Shown here piece by piece: positions 20,019 through 27,189 of a stretch of DNA of 36,824 nt. The DNA is from RBG-16-66-20 sp039931635. GTDB lineage: Bacteria > Pseudomonadota > Gammaproteobacteria > Burkholderiales > SG8-39. The translations under genes and the position numbers were made by a program. Where the stretch lies: NCBI GenBank assembly GCA_039931635.1, contig JBDTRO010000252.1, forward strand, positions 1 through 36,824, written 5' to 3'. The notes under the pieces are model-generated. The model did no database searches and was not told the DNA's origin. It was given only the letters and a program-made list of their open reading frames with translations. Every line of letters begins with the position of its first letter. Position 1 is the stretch's first letter.

Positions 20019-21020
20019 TCAGACCCGATCGATGTTGCGTTCGCCGAACAGACCTTCCGGCCGCACCAGGAGGAACAGCAACGCGAGGACGTAAGCGAAC
20101 CAGTTTTCGAGGCCACCGCCGGCCAGGTCGAAGGCCTTGACCAGCACCGGCCCGAGGAACACCTCGGCCATTTTCTCACCGACCCCGATGATCAGACCGC
20201 CGAAGATGGCACCCGCGATCGAGGTGAAGCCGCCCAGGATCACCACCGGCAGCGCCTTGAGCGCGACCTGCGAGAGAGAGAACTGGACCCCGAGTTGCGA
20301 GCCCCAGATCACGCCAGCAACCAGGGCGACGAAGCCGGCGACCGACCACACGATCATCCAGATGCGATTCAGCGGGATGCCGATCGATTGCGCCGCCTGG
20401 TGGTCGTCCGCGACGGCGCGCAGCGCGCGCCCTGTGGCCGTTTTCTGGAAAAAAAGTACCAGGCCTGCGACCAGCAGTGCCGCCACGAAAGCGGCGACGA
20501 AATCTTCCTTGTTCACCAGGATGCCGCCCTTGAATACTTTATCCAGAACCATCACCGGTTCCTTGGCTATGCCGAGGTCGATCTTGTAGATGTCGCTGCC
20601 CCAAAGGGTCTGGCCGAATCCATCGAGGAAATAGGTCACTCCAAGCGTCGCCATCAGCAGGGCCACGCCTTCCTGATTGACCAGCGGGCGCAGCACCAGC
20701 CGTTCGATGACCCACGCGAGCGCGATCATGATCACGGTGCCAAGCACGATCGCGAGCCAGAGCGGCATTGCTTCAGCCATGCGCGCTACCGCAAGCGCCG
20801 CGAACAGCACCATCGAACCCTGCGCGAAATTGAATACGCCGGAGGCCTTGAATATCAGCGCGAACCCGATCGCGACCAGGGAATAAAGCACTCCGGACAT
20901 CAGGCCGCCGAGCAATACCTCCACATAGAATCCGCCGGGGGCTGCGCCGGTAACCAGCGGCAGCACGAGGCCAATCAGCAGCACGGCGCCAAGGAGGAGG
21001 ACGGGCCAGTTCTTCTTCAT
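20019..21020 (-). CDS. livH: Branched-chain/organic acid ABC transporter permease (LivH type)
   Basis: Permease of 333 residues with about eight hydrophobic segments. LivH landmarks: GLMSGVLYSLVAIGFALIFKASGVFNFAQGSMVLFAA (quoted in parts; FKASGVFNFAQGSMV near residue 57), DDHQAAQSIGIPLNRIW near 205 and ALKALPVVILGGFTSIAGAIFGGLIIG near 250. The cytoplasmic-membrane protein pairs with LivM. No clear ribosome site lies directly upstream: the region is occupied by a 24-bp tandem repeat, and the stop of a repeat-encoded mini-ORF overlaps the ATG (ATGA). Reinitiation is therefore a likely way of starting translation. Confidence 0.92.
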   Translation of the reverse strand: MKKNWPVLLLGAVLLIGLVLPLVTGAAPGGFYVEVLLGGLMSGVLYSLVAIGFALIFKASGVFNFAQGSMVLFAALAVARMAEAMPLWLAIVLGTVIMIALAWVIERLVLRPLVNQEGVALLMATLGVTYFLDGFGQTLWGSDIYKIDLGIAKEPVMVLDKVFKGGILVNKEDFVAAFVAALLVAGLVLFFQKTATGRALRAVADDHQAAQSIGIPLNRIWMIVWSVAGFVALVAGVIWGSQLGVQFSLSQVALKALPVVILGGFTSIAGAIFGGLIIGVGEKMAEVFLGPVLVKAFDLAGGGLENWFAYVLALLFLLVRPEGLFGERNIDRV

Positions 21021-21070
21021 GGCACCAACGCACCGGTGCGTTCCATCAATAACGCACGGGTGCGTTCCAT
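21017..21070 (-). CDS. Predicted 17-residue coupling mini-ORF between livG and livH
   Basis: On the minus strand an ATG at 21070 shares one base with the livG stop (TGATG). The frame reads MERTRALLMERTGALVP and stops at a TGA overlapping the livH ATG (ATGA). It is made of two 8-codon repeat units, MERTRALL and MERTGALV, plus one Pro codon. No ribosome site of its own is visible other than the end of livG. The overlaps at both ends look like a translational relay carrying ribosomes from livG to livH across a palindromic, hairpin-prone spacer. The peptide itself is probably not functional. That the frame is translated is inference. Confidence 0.4.
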   Translation of the reverse strand: MERTRALLMERTGALVP

Positions 21071-21074
21071 CAGT
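21027..21074. repeat. 24-bp tandem duplication with 16-bp palindrome in the livG-livH spacer
   Basis: Two adjacent 24-bp units (21027-21050 and 21051-21074) differ at 2 positions. The first holds the perfect palindrome AACGCACCGGTGCGTT (21027-21042). The second has the same palindrome with one central change (21051-21066). The duplication covers the livG stop codon. Two readings: tandem hairpins in the mRNA, or paired operator-like half sites. The unit length of exactly 8 codons keeps the mini-ORF open. Confidence 0.9.
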
Positions 21075-21873
21075 GCGTCACGCCAAGGTAGGCGTCGATG
21101 ACCGCCTGGTTCGCGCGCACTTCATCGGGCGTACCGTCGCCGATCTTCCTGCCGTAATCCAGCACCACGACGCGGTCGGAGATGTCCATCACCACACTCA
21201 TGTCGTGCTCGATCAGCACGATGGTGGTGCCGAAATGATCGTTTGCATCGAGGATGAAGCGGCACATGTCCTGTTTCTCCTCGAGGTTCATGCCGGCCAT
21301 CGGTTCGTCCAGCAGCAGGATGCGCGGTTCCATCGCCAGCGCGCGCGCGAGATCGACCCGCTTCTGCAGGCCATAGGGCAGTTGCCCGACCTGGCTCTTG
21401 CGGTACGCCTGGATCTCGAGGAAGTCGATGATGCCCTCGACCACCTCGCGATGCTCGATCTCCTCGCGCAGCGCCGGACCGATGCGCAGCGCCTGCAGCA
21501 GGATATTGGAGTGCATCTTAAGGTTGCGCCCCGACATGATGTTGTCCAGCACCGACATGCCCTTGAACAGCGCCAGGTTCTGGAACGTGCGCGCGATGCC
21601 GCTCACCGCTACCTGGTGCGGGTCCATGTCGTGGTACTCGCGGCCCAGATAGCGGATGGTGCCTTCCTGAGGATGATAAACACCGTTGATGACGTTCAGC
21701 ATCGAGCTCTTGCCGGCGCCATTGGGTCCGATGATGGCCCGGACCTCGTGCTCGCGGACGTCGAAGGAAATCGCGTTCAGCGCCTTGACGCCGCCGAAGG
21801 CGAGCGACACGCCCTCGACCGCAAGGATCACGTCGCCGATGCGGCCTGCGCGCGTATTTGATTCTCCCGCCAT
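21070..21873 (-). CDS. livG: Branched-chain/organic acid ABC transporter ATP-binding protein (LivG type)
   Basis: ATPase subunit of 267 residues. Walker A GPNGAGKSS lies near residue 50. The linker signature is degenerate: GQLPYGLQKRVDLARALAMEP instead of LSGGQ, as is common in LivG proteins of ligase-linked systems. Walker B is ILLLDEPMAGMN and the H-loop is IVLIEHDMSVVMDISDRVVVLDYGRKIG (quoted in part). The C-terminal NQAVIDAYLGVTH is the classic LivG tail. The start overlaps the CoA ligase stop by one base, placing the ligase as first gene of the operon. Confidence 0.93.
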   Translation of the reverse strand: MAGESNTRAGRIGDVILAVEGVSLAFGGVKALNAISFDVREHEVRAIIGPNGAGKSSMLNVINGVYHPQEGTIRYLGREYHDMDPHQVAVSGIARTFQNLALFKGMSVLDNIMSGRNLKMHSNILLQALRIGPALREEIEHREVVEGIIDFLEIQAYRKSQVGQLPYGLQKRVDLARALAMEPRILLLDEPMAGMNLEEKQDMCRFILDANDHFGTTIVLIEHDMSVVMDISDRVVVLDYGRKIGDGTPDEVRANQAVIDAYLGVTH

Positions 21874-23831
21874 CAGGCCGCTTTCCTCGCGGCGGCCGGC
21901 GGAAAGGTTTTCGCATCGCGGATTTTCAGGTTCGCCGAGATCGATCCGGTACGGCCGTCTTCATAGCGCACCTGCGCCTCGACATGCACGATGTCCTTGC
22001 CGGCGTACAGGGCATCCACCAGCGCCGCATACTTCTCGCCGACGTGCAGGCGGCGTACCTTGCTGGTGCGGGTCAGTTCCCCGTCGTCCGCCTCGAGCTG
22101 CTTGTGCAGGATCAGGAAGCGGTGGATCTGCGAAGCCGCGACCTCTGGCTCGGCGGCAAGGTCGGCGTTCACTTTCTCGATGCACTCGCGCACCAGGCCG
22201 TAAACCTCGTCCCGCGAAGCGAGGTCGACGTACCCCGAGTAAGGCATGCCGCGCTTCTCCGCCCAGTTGCCGACCGCCTCCATGTCCATGTTGATGAAAG
22301 CGCACACGCGGTCGCGGCCATGCCCGAAGGCCACCGCTTCCTTGATGAACGGGAAGAACTTGAGTTTGTTCTCGAGGTACTTCGGCGCGAACAGCGAACC
22401 GTCGGCGAGCTTGCCCACGTCCTTGACGCGGTCGATGATTTTCAGGTGCCCATCGGCATCGAAATAGCCCGCGTCCCCGGTGTGGAACCAGCCCTGGGCA
22501 TCCTTCGACGCCGCAGTCGCCTCAGGGTTCTTGTAGTACTCCTTGAACAGGCCCGGCGAGCGGATCAGCAGTTCGCGCTCCGGCGTGAAGCTCAACTCCA
22601 CGCCCTTCACCGCCGGCCCGACGGTATCGGCCTTGACCTGCCCATTCGGCTGCACGCAGACGAAAACGCTGGTTTCAGTGGACCCGTAAAGCTGCTTCAG
22701 ATTGATGCCGAGCGAGCGGTAGAACCGGAACAGGTCCGGGCCGATCGCCTCCCCCGCTGTATAGGCGACGCGCACCCGGCTCATGCCGAGCACGTTCCTG
22801 AGCGGTCCGTAGACGAGGGCATCACCCAGCCGGTACATCAGGCGGTCCAGCGCGCCTACGCTCTTGCCATCCAGGAGGTTGCCGCCGACCCTGCGCGCCA
22901 CCTCCATGAAATACCGGTACAGCGAACGCTTGAGGGCGCTGGCATCCTCCATGCGGATCGAGACCTGGGTGAGCAGCGCCTCGAACACGCGCGGCGGCGC
23001 GAAATAGTAGGTGGGCCCGATGTCGCGCATGTCGCTCATCACGGTCTCGGGTGATTCCGGGCAGCAGATGCAATAGCCGGTGACGAACGGCTGCGCGTAG
23101 GAAAAAATGTTCTGTCCGATCCAGGCGGGCGGCAGGTAGGCGAGCACCACGTCCGCATCGGTCAGTCCCTCCATCTGCGCGGCCGCCAGGGCGCGATCGA
23201 TCAGGCTGTGATGGGTGAGCACGACGCCTTTCGCGGCGCCGGTGGTGCCCGAAGTGAAGAACATCGCGGCCGTATCCGATCCGGCTCCTTTGGCGATCTC
23301 CGTCTCGAGGAACGCCGGATCGCGCCGCTGAGATGCGGCGCCTAGCTCAAGCAGCCTGTCGCAGCTCATGAGCTGGGGCTGGTCGTAATGCCGCAGGCCG
23401 CGTGGCTCGTCGTAATAGATGTGCGCGAGAGTGGGGCATTGCGGCAGGATTTCGAACAGCTTGTCCACCTGCTCCTGGTCTTCGGCCAGCGCGTACGCGA
23501 TCGCTGCGTTCTGGATCGGGAACGCCATCTCGGTCGCCACCGCGTCCTGATACAGCGGTACCGGTATGCCGCCCAGGCATTGCGCCGCGCACATTGCAGC
23601 GTAGACGCGCGGGCGGTTGTCGCCGATGATCGCGAGATGGTCGCCGCGCTTGAATCCCTGCGCCGCAAGCCCGCAGGCAAGCGAGCGTACTTCGTTGGCG
23701 AAGCGCCCCCAGCTCCAGGTCTGCCAGATGCCGAGATCCTTCTCGCGGATCGCCGGACGCTCCGCGCGCACCCGGGCGTGGTGCATCAGCAGTTTTGGAA
23801 ACGTGTCCAGCCCGGCAAGACTTTCCGCCAT
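21873..23831 (-). CDS. Long-chain acyl-CoA synthetase-like AMP-dependent ligase
   Basis: ANL-superfamily CoA ligase, 652 residues. The P-loop MFFTSGTTGAAKGVVLTHHSL (quoted in part) lies near residue 188, the acyl-AMP motif YGSTETSVFV near 385, the ribose-binding segment QGWFHTGDAGYFDADG near 455 and the hinge IIDRVKDVGKLADG near 472. The C-terminal lysine region is GELTRTSKVRR near 595, where canonical ligases have a GK motif. The ATG at 23831 is preferred over the GTG at 23834 because AGGAGG is then 5 bp away. It heads the ABC transporter operon, implying that imported acid is activated to CoA. Its leader (23829-23849) is identical to that of the Bug gene at 34992. Confidence 0.9.
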   Translation of the reverse strand: MAESLAGLDTFPKLLMHHARVRAERPAIREKDLGIWQTWSWGRFANEVRSLACGLAAQGFKRGDHLAIIGDNRPRVYAAMCAAQCLGGIPVPLYQDAVATEMAFPIQNAAIAYALAEDQEQVDKLFEILPQCPTLAHIYYDEPRGLRHYDQPQLMSCDRLLELGAASQRRDPAFLETEIAKGAGSDTAAMFFTSGTTGAAKGVVLTHHSLIDRALAAAQMEGLTDADVVLAYLPPAWIGQNIFSYAQPFVTGYCICCPESPETVMSDMRDIGPTYYFAPPRVFEALLTQVSIRMEDASALKRSLYRYFMEVARRVGGNLLDGKSVGALDRLMYRLGDALVYGPLRNVLGMSRVRVAYTAGEAIGPDLFRFYRSLGINLKQLYGSTETSVFVCVQPNGQVKADTVGPAVKGVELSFTPERELLIRSPGLFKEYYKNPEATAASKDAQGWFHTGDAGYFDADGHLKIIDRVKDVGKLADGSLFAPKYLENKLKFFPFIKEAVAFGHGRDRVCAFINMDMEAVGNWAEKRGMPYSGYVDLASRDEVYGLVRECIEKVNADLAAEPEVAASQIHRFLILHKQLEADDGELTRTSKVRRLHVGEKYAALVDALYAGKDIVHVEAQVRYEDGRTGSISANLKIRDAKTFPPAAARKAA

Positions 23832-23849
23832 CACACCCTCCTCAGGGAC
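23829..23849 (-). promoter_or_regulatory. Hairpin/Shine-Dalgarno leader, copy 1
   Basis: On the minus strand the 21 bases from 23849 to the start codon end in CCCTGAGGAGGGTGTGATG. CCCT and AGGG can pair around the loop GAGG, partly hiding the AGGAGG ribosome site. The same 21 bases occur at 34990-35010 in front of an unrelated gene. The role as a regulatory element is inference. Confidence 0.5.
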
Positions 23850-23859
23850 GGACAGATTT

Positions 23860-23865
23860 TATAAT
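23860..23865 (+). promoter_or_regulatory. Candidate -10 box of the alpha/beta hydrolase gene
   Basis: A perfect TATAAT within TTTTATAATGCG lies in the 68-bp divergent spacer between the CoA ligase and the hydrolase. No good -35 is visible at the right distance. If it is used, transcription would begin near 23872, which excludes the ATG at 23864 and favours the ATG at 23900. Confidence 0.5.
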
Positions 23866-23899
23866 GCGAAACTTCACTTTTGCACGGAAAGGGAAAAAA

Positions 23900-24796
23900 A
23901 TGCGGGGCACCGAGCACTGGACGCAAAAGGGCGACATCCGGCTGTTCCTGTGGCGCAAGCCCCCGGCGGCCGGCCAGGCGCCGAAGGGCACGATCCTGTT
24001 CGTGCACGGCTCCTCGATGGCGTCGCAACCGACGTTCGACCTCGACGTGCCGGGCAGGCCGGATTCGTCGGTGATGGACTGGTTCGCCGCGCGCGGCTTC
24101 GATACCTGGTGCCTGGACAACGAGGGCTACGGCCGCTCCGACAAGAAGCGCGCGATCAACTTCGACATCTCGAACGGCGCGGACGACCTGGACGTTGCTT
24201 CGGAATTTGTTCTTGGGAAGACCAAGGACAGGAAACTTCTGGTTTATGGCATTTCCTCCGGAGCGTTGAAGGCGGCGCTCTTCGCCGAGCGGCATCCGGA
24301 GCGCATAGCGCGCCTCGCGCTGGACGCCTTCGTCTGGACCGGGCAAGGCAGCCCGACATTGGCCGAGCGCAGGAAGCGGCTGCCGGAATTCATCGCGAAG
24401 AACCGCCGCCCGATCGACCGGGCTTTCGTGCAGAGCATCTTTGCGCGCGACCATCCCGATACGGCGGACGCGGCCACCGTCAGCGCGTTCGCGGACGCGA
24501 TCCTCGCGCTGGACGATTCGGTGCCGACCGGAACCTACGTGGACATGTGCTCGAAACTGCCGCTGGTGGACCCCGCGAAGATTTCGGTGCCGACTATCCT
24601 CATGCGCGGGCAATGGGACGGGATCGCCGGCATCGACGACCTGATCGAGTTCTTCAAGCTTCTGCCCAATCCGGACAAGCAGTTTTGCGTCATGCCGGGT
24701 ATCTCGCATGCGAGCTTCCAGCAGAAGAACTACCTGATGGTCTATCACATCCTGCACGCATTTTTCAGCCAGCCCGAACCGGAGTATCGAGGATGA
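23900..24796 (+). CDS. Alpha/beta hydrolase
   Basis: Alpha/beta hydrolase-fold protein of 298 residues from the chosen start. The oxyanion segment ILFVHGSSMASQP is near residue 36, the nucleophile elbow LLVYGISSGALKAALFAERHPERIARLAL (quoted in part) reads Gly-Ile-Ser-Ser-Gly near residue 118, and the likely acid and His lie in MRGQWDGIAGIDDL and MPGISHASFQQKNY. The ATG at 23900 follows AAAGGGAAAAAA and a TATAAT at 23860. The ATG at 23864 has no ribosome site and lies inside that -10 box. Codons at about 24198-24260 are AT-rich. It overlaps the Bug gene by 4 bp. The substrate is unknown. Confidence 0.85.
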   Translation: MRGTEHWTQKGDIRLFLWRKPPAAGQAPKGTILFVHGSSMASQPTFDLDVPGRPDSSVMDWFAARGFDTWCLDNEGYGRSDKKRAINFDISNGADDLDVASEFVLGKTKDRKLLVYGISSGALKAALFAERHPERIARLALDAFVWTGQGSPTLAERRKRLPEFIAKNRRPIDRAFVQSIFARDHPDTADAATVSAFADAILALDDSVPTGTYVDMCSKLPLVDPAKISVPTILMRGQWDGIAGIDDLIEFFKLLPNPDKQFCVMPGISHASFQQKNYLMVYHILHAFFSQPEPEYRG

Positions 24797-25767
24797 AATC
24801 GCCGGGGTTGAAATCGATCTGCGCTTTCGTTCTCGGGCTGACGCTTTCCCTCGAAGTTCATTCGCAGGCCTACCCGTCGCGCCCGATCCGCCTGGTCGTG
24901 CCGCTCTCTCCGGGCGGCTTCGCCGATGTCCCGACGCGCATGCTGCTGCCCCGTCTCTCGGCGGCGCTGGGCAGACCGGTAATCGTCGATAACAAGCCCG
25001 GCGCGGGCGGCACCATCGGCGCCGACTCGGTCGCGAAAAGCGCGCCGGACGGGTATACGCTGCTCGCTACCGCCACGCCGCATGTCATCAGCGCGCACCT
25101 GTATCGCACGCTGCCCTACGATTCGCTCAAGGATTTTGCGCCGGTCGCGCTGTTCGGCTCCGGCCCCTATGTGCTGGTGGTGAATCCGCAGAAACTGCCC
25201 GTGGCATCGGTCCGCGAACTGATCGCTGCGGCGAAGGCGGCGCCGGGGAAGATCGACTATGCCAGTTCCGGCAACGGCAGTGCCCAGCACCTGGTCAGCG
25301 CGCTTTTCAATACCCTGGCGGGCATCGAGCTGAATCACGTGCCTTACAAGGGCAGCGGCCCGGCGATGCAAGACCTGCTCGGCGGCCAGGTTCCCGTATC
25401 CTTCGCCGGTGTACCGAACGTCATCTCTGCCGTCAAGTCCGGAAAGTTGCGCGCACTGGCGGTAACCACTGCGACCAGATGGAGTGAGTTGCCCGACGTG
25501 CCGACCGTCGCGGAAGCGGGCATCCCGGGTTACGAAGCGACACTCTGGCTCGGCCTCGCCGCGCCGGCCGCAACGCCGGCGGAGATCATCAACCGCATAC
25601 ATGCCGAAACCGCCAGGGTCATGCAGGACCCGGAACTGCAACAAAGCTTCCGTAGCGCCGGTGTCAGCGCCACGATCATGAATCCGCAGGAATTCGGCGC
25701 CTTCCTGCGCGCCGAGCATCAGAAATGGGGCAAGGTGGTGCGCGACACCGGCGCCACGGTGAATTGA
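24793..25767 (+). CDS. Tripartite tricarboxylate transporter substrate-binding protein (Bug family), orphan
   Basis: Bug/TctC-type periplasmic protein of 324 residues. The signal peptide ends near residue 26 (LEVHSQA), followed by the family start YPSRPIRLVVPLSPGG. Typical motifs are KPGAGGTIGADSVAKSAPDGYTLL (quoted in part), YASSGNGSAQHL near 153, HVPYKGSGPAMQDLLGGQVPVSFAG near 182 and a conserved C-terminal region. The ATG at 24793 overlaps the hydrolase stop (ATGA); the longer open frame from 23617 is a shadow. No membrane subunits are nearby, so it must share a TctAB pair or act as a sensor, as orphan Bug proteins are thought to. Coupling to a hydrolase suggests an ester or lactone-derived acid ligand (inference). 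Confidence 0.92.
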   Translation: MKSPGLKSICAFVLGLTLSLEVHSQAYPSRPIRLVVPLSPGGFADVPTRMLLPRLSAALGRPVIVDNKPGAGGTIGADSVAKSAPDGYTLLATATPHVISAHLYRTLPYDSLKDFAPVALFGSGPYVLVVNPQKLPVASVRELIAAAKAAPGKIDYASSGNGSAQHLVSALFNTLAGIELNHVPYKGSGPAMQDLLGGQVPVSFAGVPNVISAVKSGKLRALAVTTATRWSELPDVPTVAEAGIPGYEATLWLGLAAPAATPAEIINRIHAETARVMQDPELQQSFRSAGVSATIMNPQEFGAFLRAEHQKWGKVVRDTGATVN

Positions 25768-25850
25768 ATCGGACGCGGGGAATAATCCGGATCGTGACCG
25801 CGATGTAAGCTGTAGCGGGAGCCGGAATCCGACCGGCGCGCGGAGGCGAA

Positions 25851-26606
25851 GTGACGCGCGAAATCGTTGAGACGCTGAAGAAGATCCTGAAGGCCCGCAA
25901 CATGACCTATGCGGCCCTGGCGGCTGCATTGCGCGTATCAACGCCGACGGTCAAGCGGATGTTCTCGCAGCGCACCTTCACCCTCGAGCGGCTGGAAGAA
26001 ATCCTCCGGGTACTCGAGATGGACTTTTACGAACTGGCCCGCATGAGCCATGGCAGGCGCAGCGGGCCGGTCGAATTGTCGCTGGAGCAGGAAACTGCGC
26101 TCGCGAAGGATGCGCGCCTGTTCTCGGTCTTCTGGCTGATCACCAACGAATGGCGCTTCGACGAAATCGTCACGGAGTTCAAGCTGGGCGCGGCGCAGAT
26201 CACTCCCTTCTATGCGCGGCTCGAGCGCCTGCGCCTGATCGACTGGCAGCCCGGCAACCGCGTGCGGCTGCGCGTGCCGAAGCATTACGTCTGGCGCGCC
26301 GGCGGACCCTTGCGCAAAGCCTACGGCCTGAGGGTGGTTACCGAGTTCATGCGCTCGCGTTTCGACCAGCCGCACGACGCGTTCCATTTCGAGGCGCAGG
26401 AACTCTCCAGCGAATCCGCCGTGGTGGTGAAACGGCGGCTCGAGCGCTTCGCGGCCGAGATCAACGAATTAGTGGAAATTGATGCCTCGGTGCCTGCGAA
26501 AAAGAGAGTCGCGCTGGGCGTCCTGCTCGCCTGCCGGCCGTGGAGCATTTCCATCGTCCACGCGCTGCGTGCCGATGCGGCAGCCTTGAAGAAGAACGCC
26601 GCCTGA
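25851..26606 (+). CDS. HTH (XRE-type) transcriptional regulator with long C-terminal domain
   Basis: A 251-residue DNA-binding protein. Residues 5-62 form an XRE/Cro-like helix-turn-helix: MTYAALAAALRVSTPTVKRMF carries the two helices (quoted in part), followed by TFTLERLEEILRVLEMDFYELARM. The remaining 185 residues contain a possible second winged-helix region (ITPFYARLERLRLIDWQPGNRVRLRVPKHYVW, quoted in part), then a helical tail. The start is GTG at 25851 with a strong GGAGGCGAA ribosome site. The 83 bp before it (25768-25850) contain no other gene. It abuts the convergent acyltransferase stop with zero spacing. Targets are unknown. Confidence 0.86.
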   Translation: MTREIVETLKKILKARNMTYAALAAALRVSTPTVKRMFSQRTFTLERLEEILRVLEMDFYELARMSHGRRSGPVELSLEQETALAKDARLFSVFWLITNEWRFDEIVTEFKLGAAQITPFYARLERLRLIDWQPGNRVRLRVPKHYVWRAGGPLRKAYGLRVVTEFMRSRFDQPHDAFHFEAQELSSESAVVVKRRLERFAAEINELVEIDASVPAKKRVALGVLLACRPWSISIVHALRADAAALKKNAA

Positions 26607-27167
26607 TCAGTTGCGCGCGCCAATCGCGCGCGCGGGAACGCCAGCAACGACAGTGTATCCAGGTACGTCGCGGGTGACGACGGCGCCAGCAGCCACCACC
26701 GCGCCATCGCCGATCGTGACCCCCGCCAGCACGACAGCGTGCGCCCCTATCCAGACGTCGGCGCCAATCGTGATCGGCTCGTACCGGTAAGGCTGGTCCC
26801 GGATCCGTTGCGCGCGATCGCGGTATTCGTGTTCGTAGGACACGATCGTCGCGTGCGGGCCGATGAGCGTGTACGCGCCGATCGCGACGCCACCCGCGCC
26901 GTTGACGATGGCGAAGTTGTTCAGCTCGACGCCTTCGGCGAGCTGCACGCCGCCGCGCGACCCCTGTACGATCGCCCCGCGATTGACCGTCACCTTGTCC
27001 GCAAACCGGATCAGCCCGCCGCCGGCCGCGTCCAGGTAGGCGCCGCGATGGATCTTGCATTTGCGGCCGAGAACGATGGACGAGGCGCCCTTGATCTGGG
27101 CGCCGGTCGATACGCGCGAGGCCAACGACAGGCGTGCGCGCAGTATGAATCGAAGTGTGTCGAACAT
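26607..27167 (-). CDS. Left-handed beta-helix (hexapeptide repeat) acyltransferase
   Basis: A 186-residue acyltransferase built of hexapeptide repeats, seen as repeated [IV]GxxxxI steps: VLGRKCKIHRGAYLD, FADKVTVNRGAIVQ, LAEGVELNNFAIVNG, IGAYTLIGPHATI and the C-terminal IGADVWIGAHAVVLAGVTIGDGAVVAAGAVVTRDVP (quoted in parts), ending GVPARAIGARN. The loop SYEHEYRD with His113 is the usual catalytic site of the maltose/galactoside/colanic-acid O-acetyltransferase group. The ATG at 27167 gives the natural N-terminus; the longer frame to 27233 is an icmF shadow. It lies 22 bp downstream of icmF on the same strand, so it is probably transcribed with it. The acceptor substrate is unknown and the link with icmF is unexplained. 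Confidence 0.87.
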   Translation of the reverse strand: MFDTLRFILRARLSLASRVSTGAQIKGASSIVLGRKCKIHRGAYLDAAGGGLIRFADKVTVNRGAIVQGSRGGVQLAEGVELNNFAIVNGAGGVAIGAYTLIGPHATIVSYEHEYRDRAQRIRDQPYRYEPITIGADVWIGAHAVVLAGVTIGDGAVVAAGAVVTRDVPGYTVVAGVPARAIGARN

Positions 27168-27189
27168 TACAGCCCTGCTTCTACCGGGC

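Noticed and set aside
19015..20094. A 359-codon plus-strand frame opposite livM
   Set aside because: Gln/Arg/His-rich translation of a hydrophobic protein's antisense strand; no motif or ribosome site.
17582..20179. An 865-codon minus-strand frame spanning the binding-protein and livM genes
   Set aside because: Only the part from 18907 resembles a protein; it begins with a signal peptide and a strong ribosome site. The rest is antiphase livM.
21027..21074. CRISPR-like repeat
   Set aside because: Only two adjacent units with no spacer between them.
23617..25767. A 716-codon plus-strand frame covering the hydrolase and Bug genes
   Set aside because: The Bug family start and signal peptide begin at 24793; upstream sequence is a frame shadow of the hydrolase and ligase.
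26610..26637. Alternating GCGCGC stem near the convergent regulator and acyltransferase ends as a terminator
   Set aside because: It lies inside the acyltransferase coding region and has no T tract; the GC alternation is compatible with codon use.
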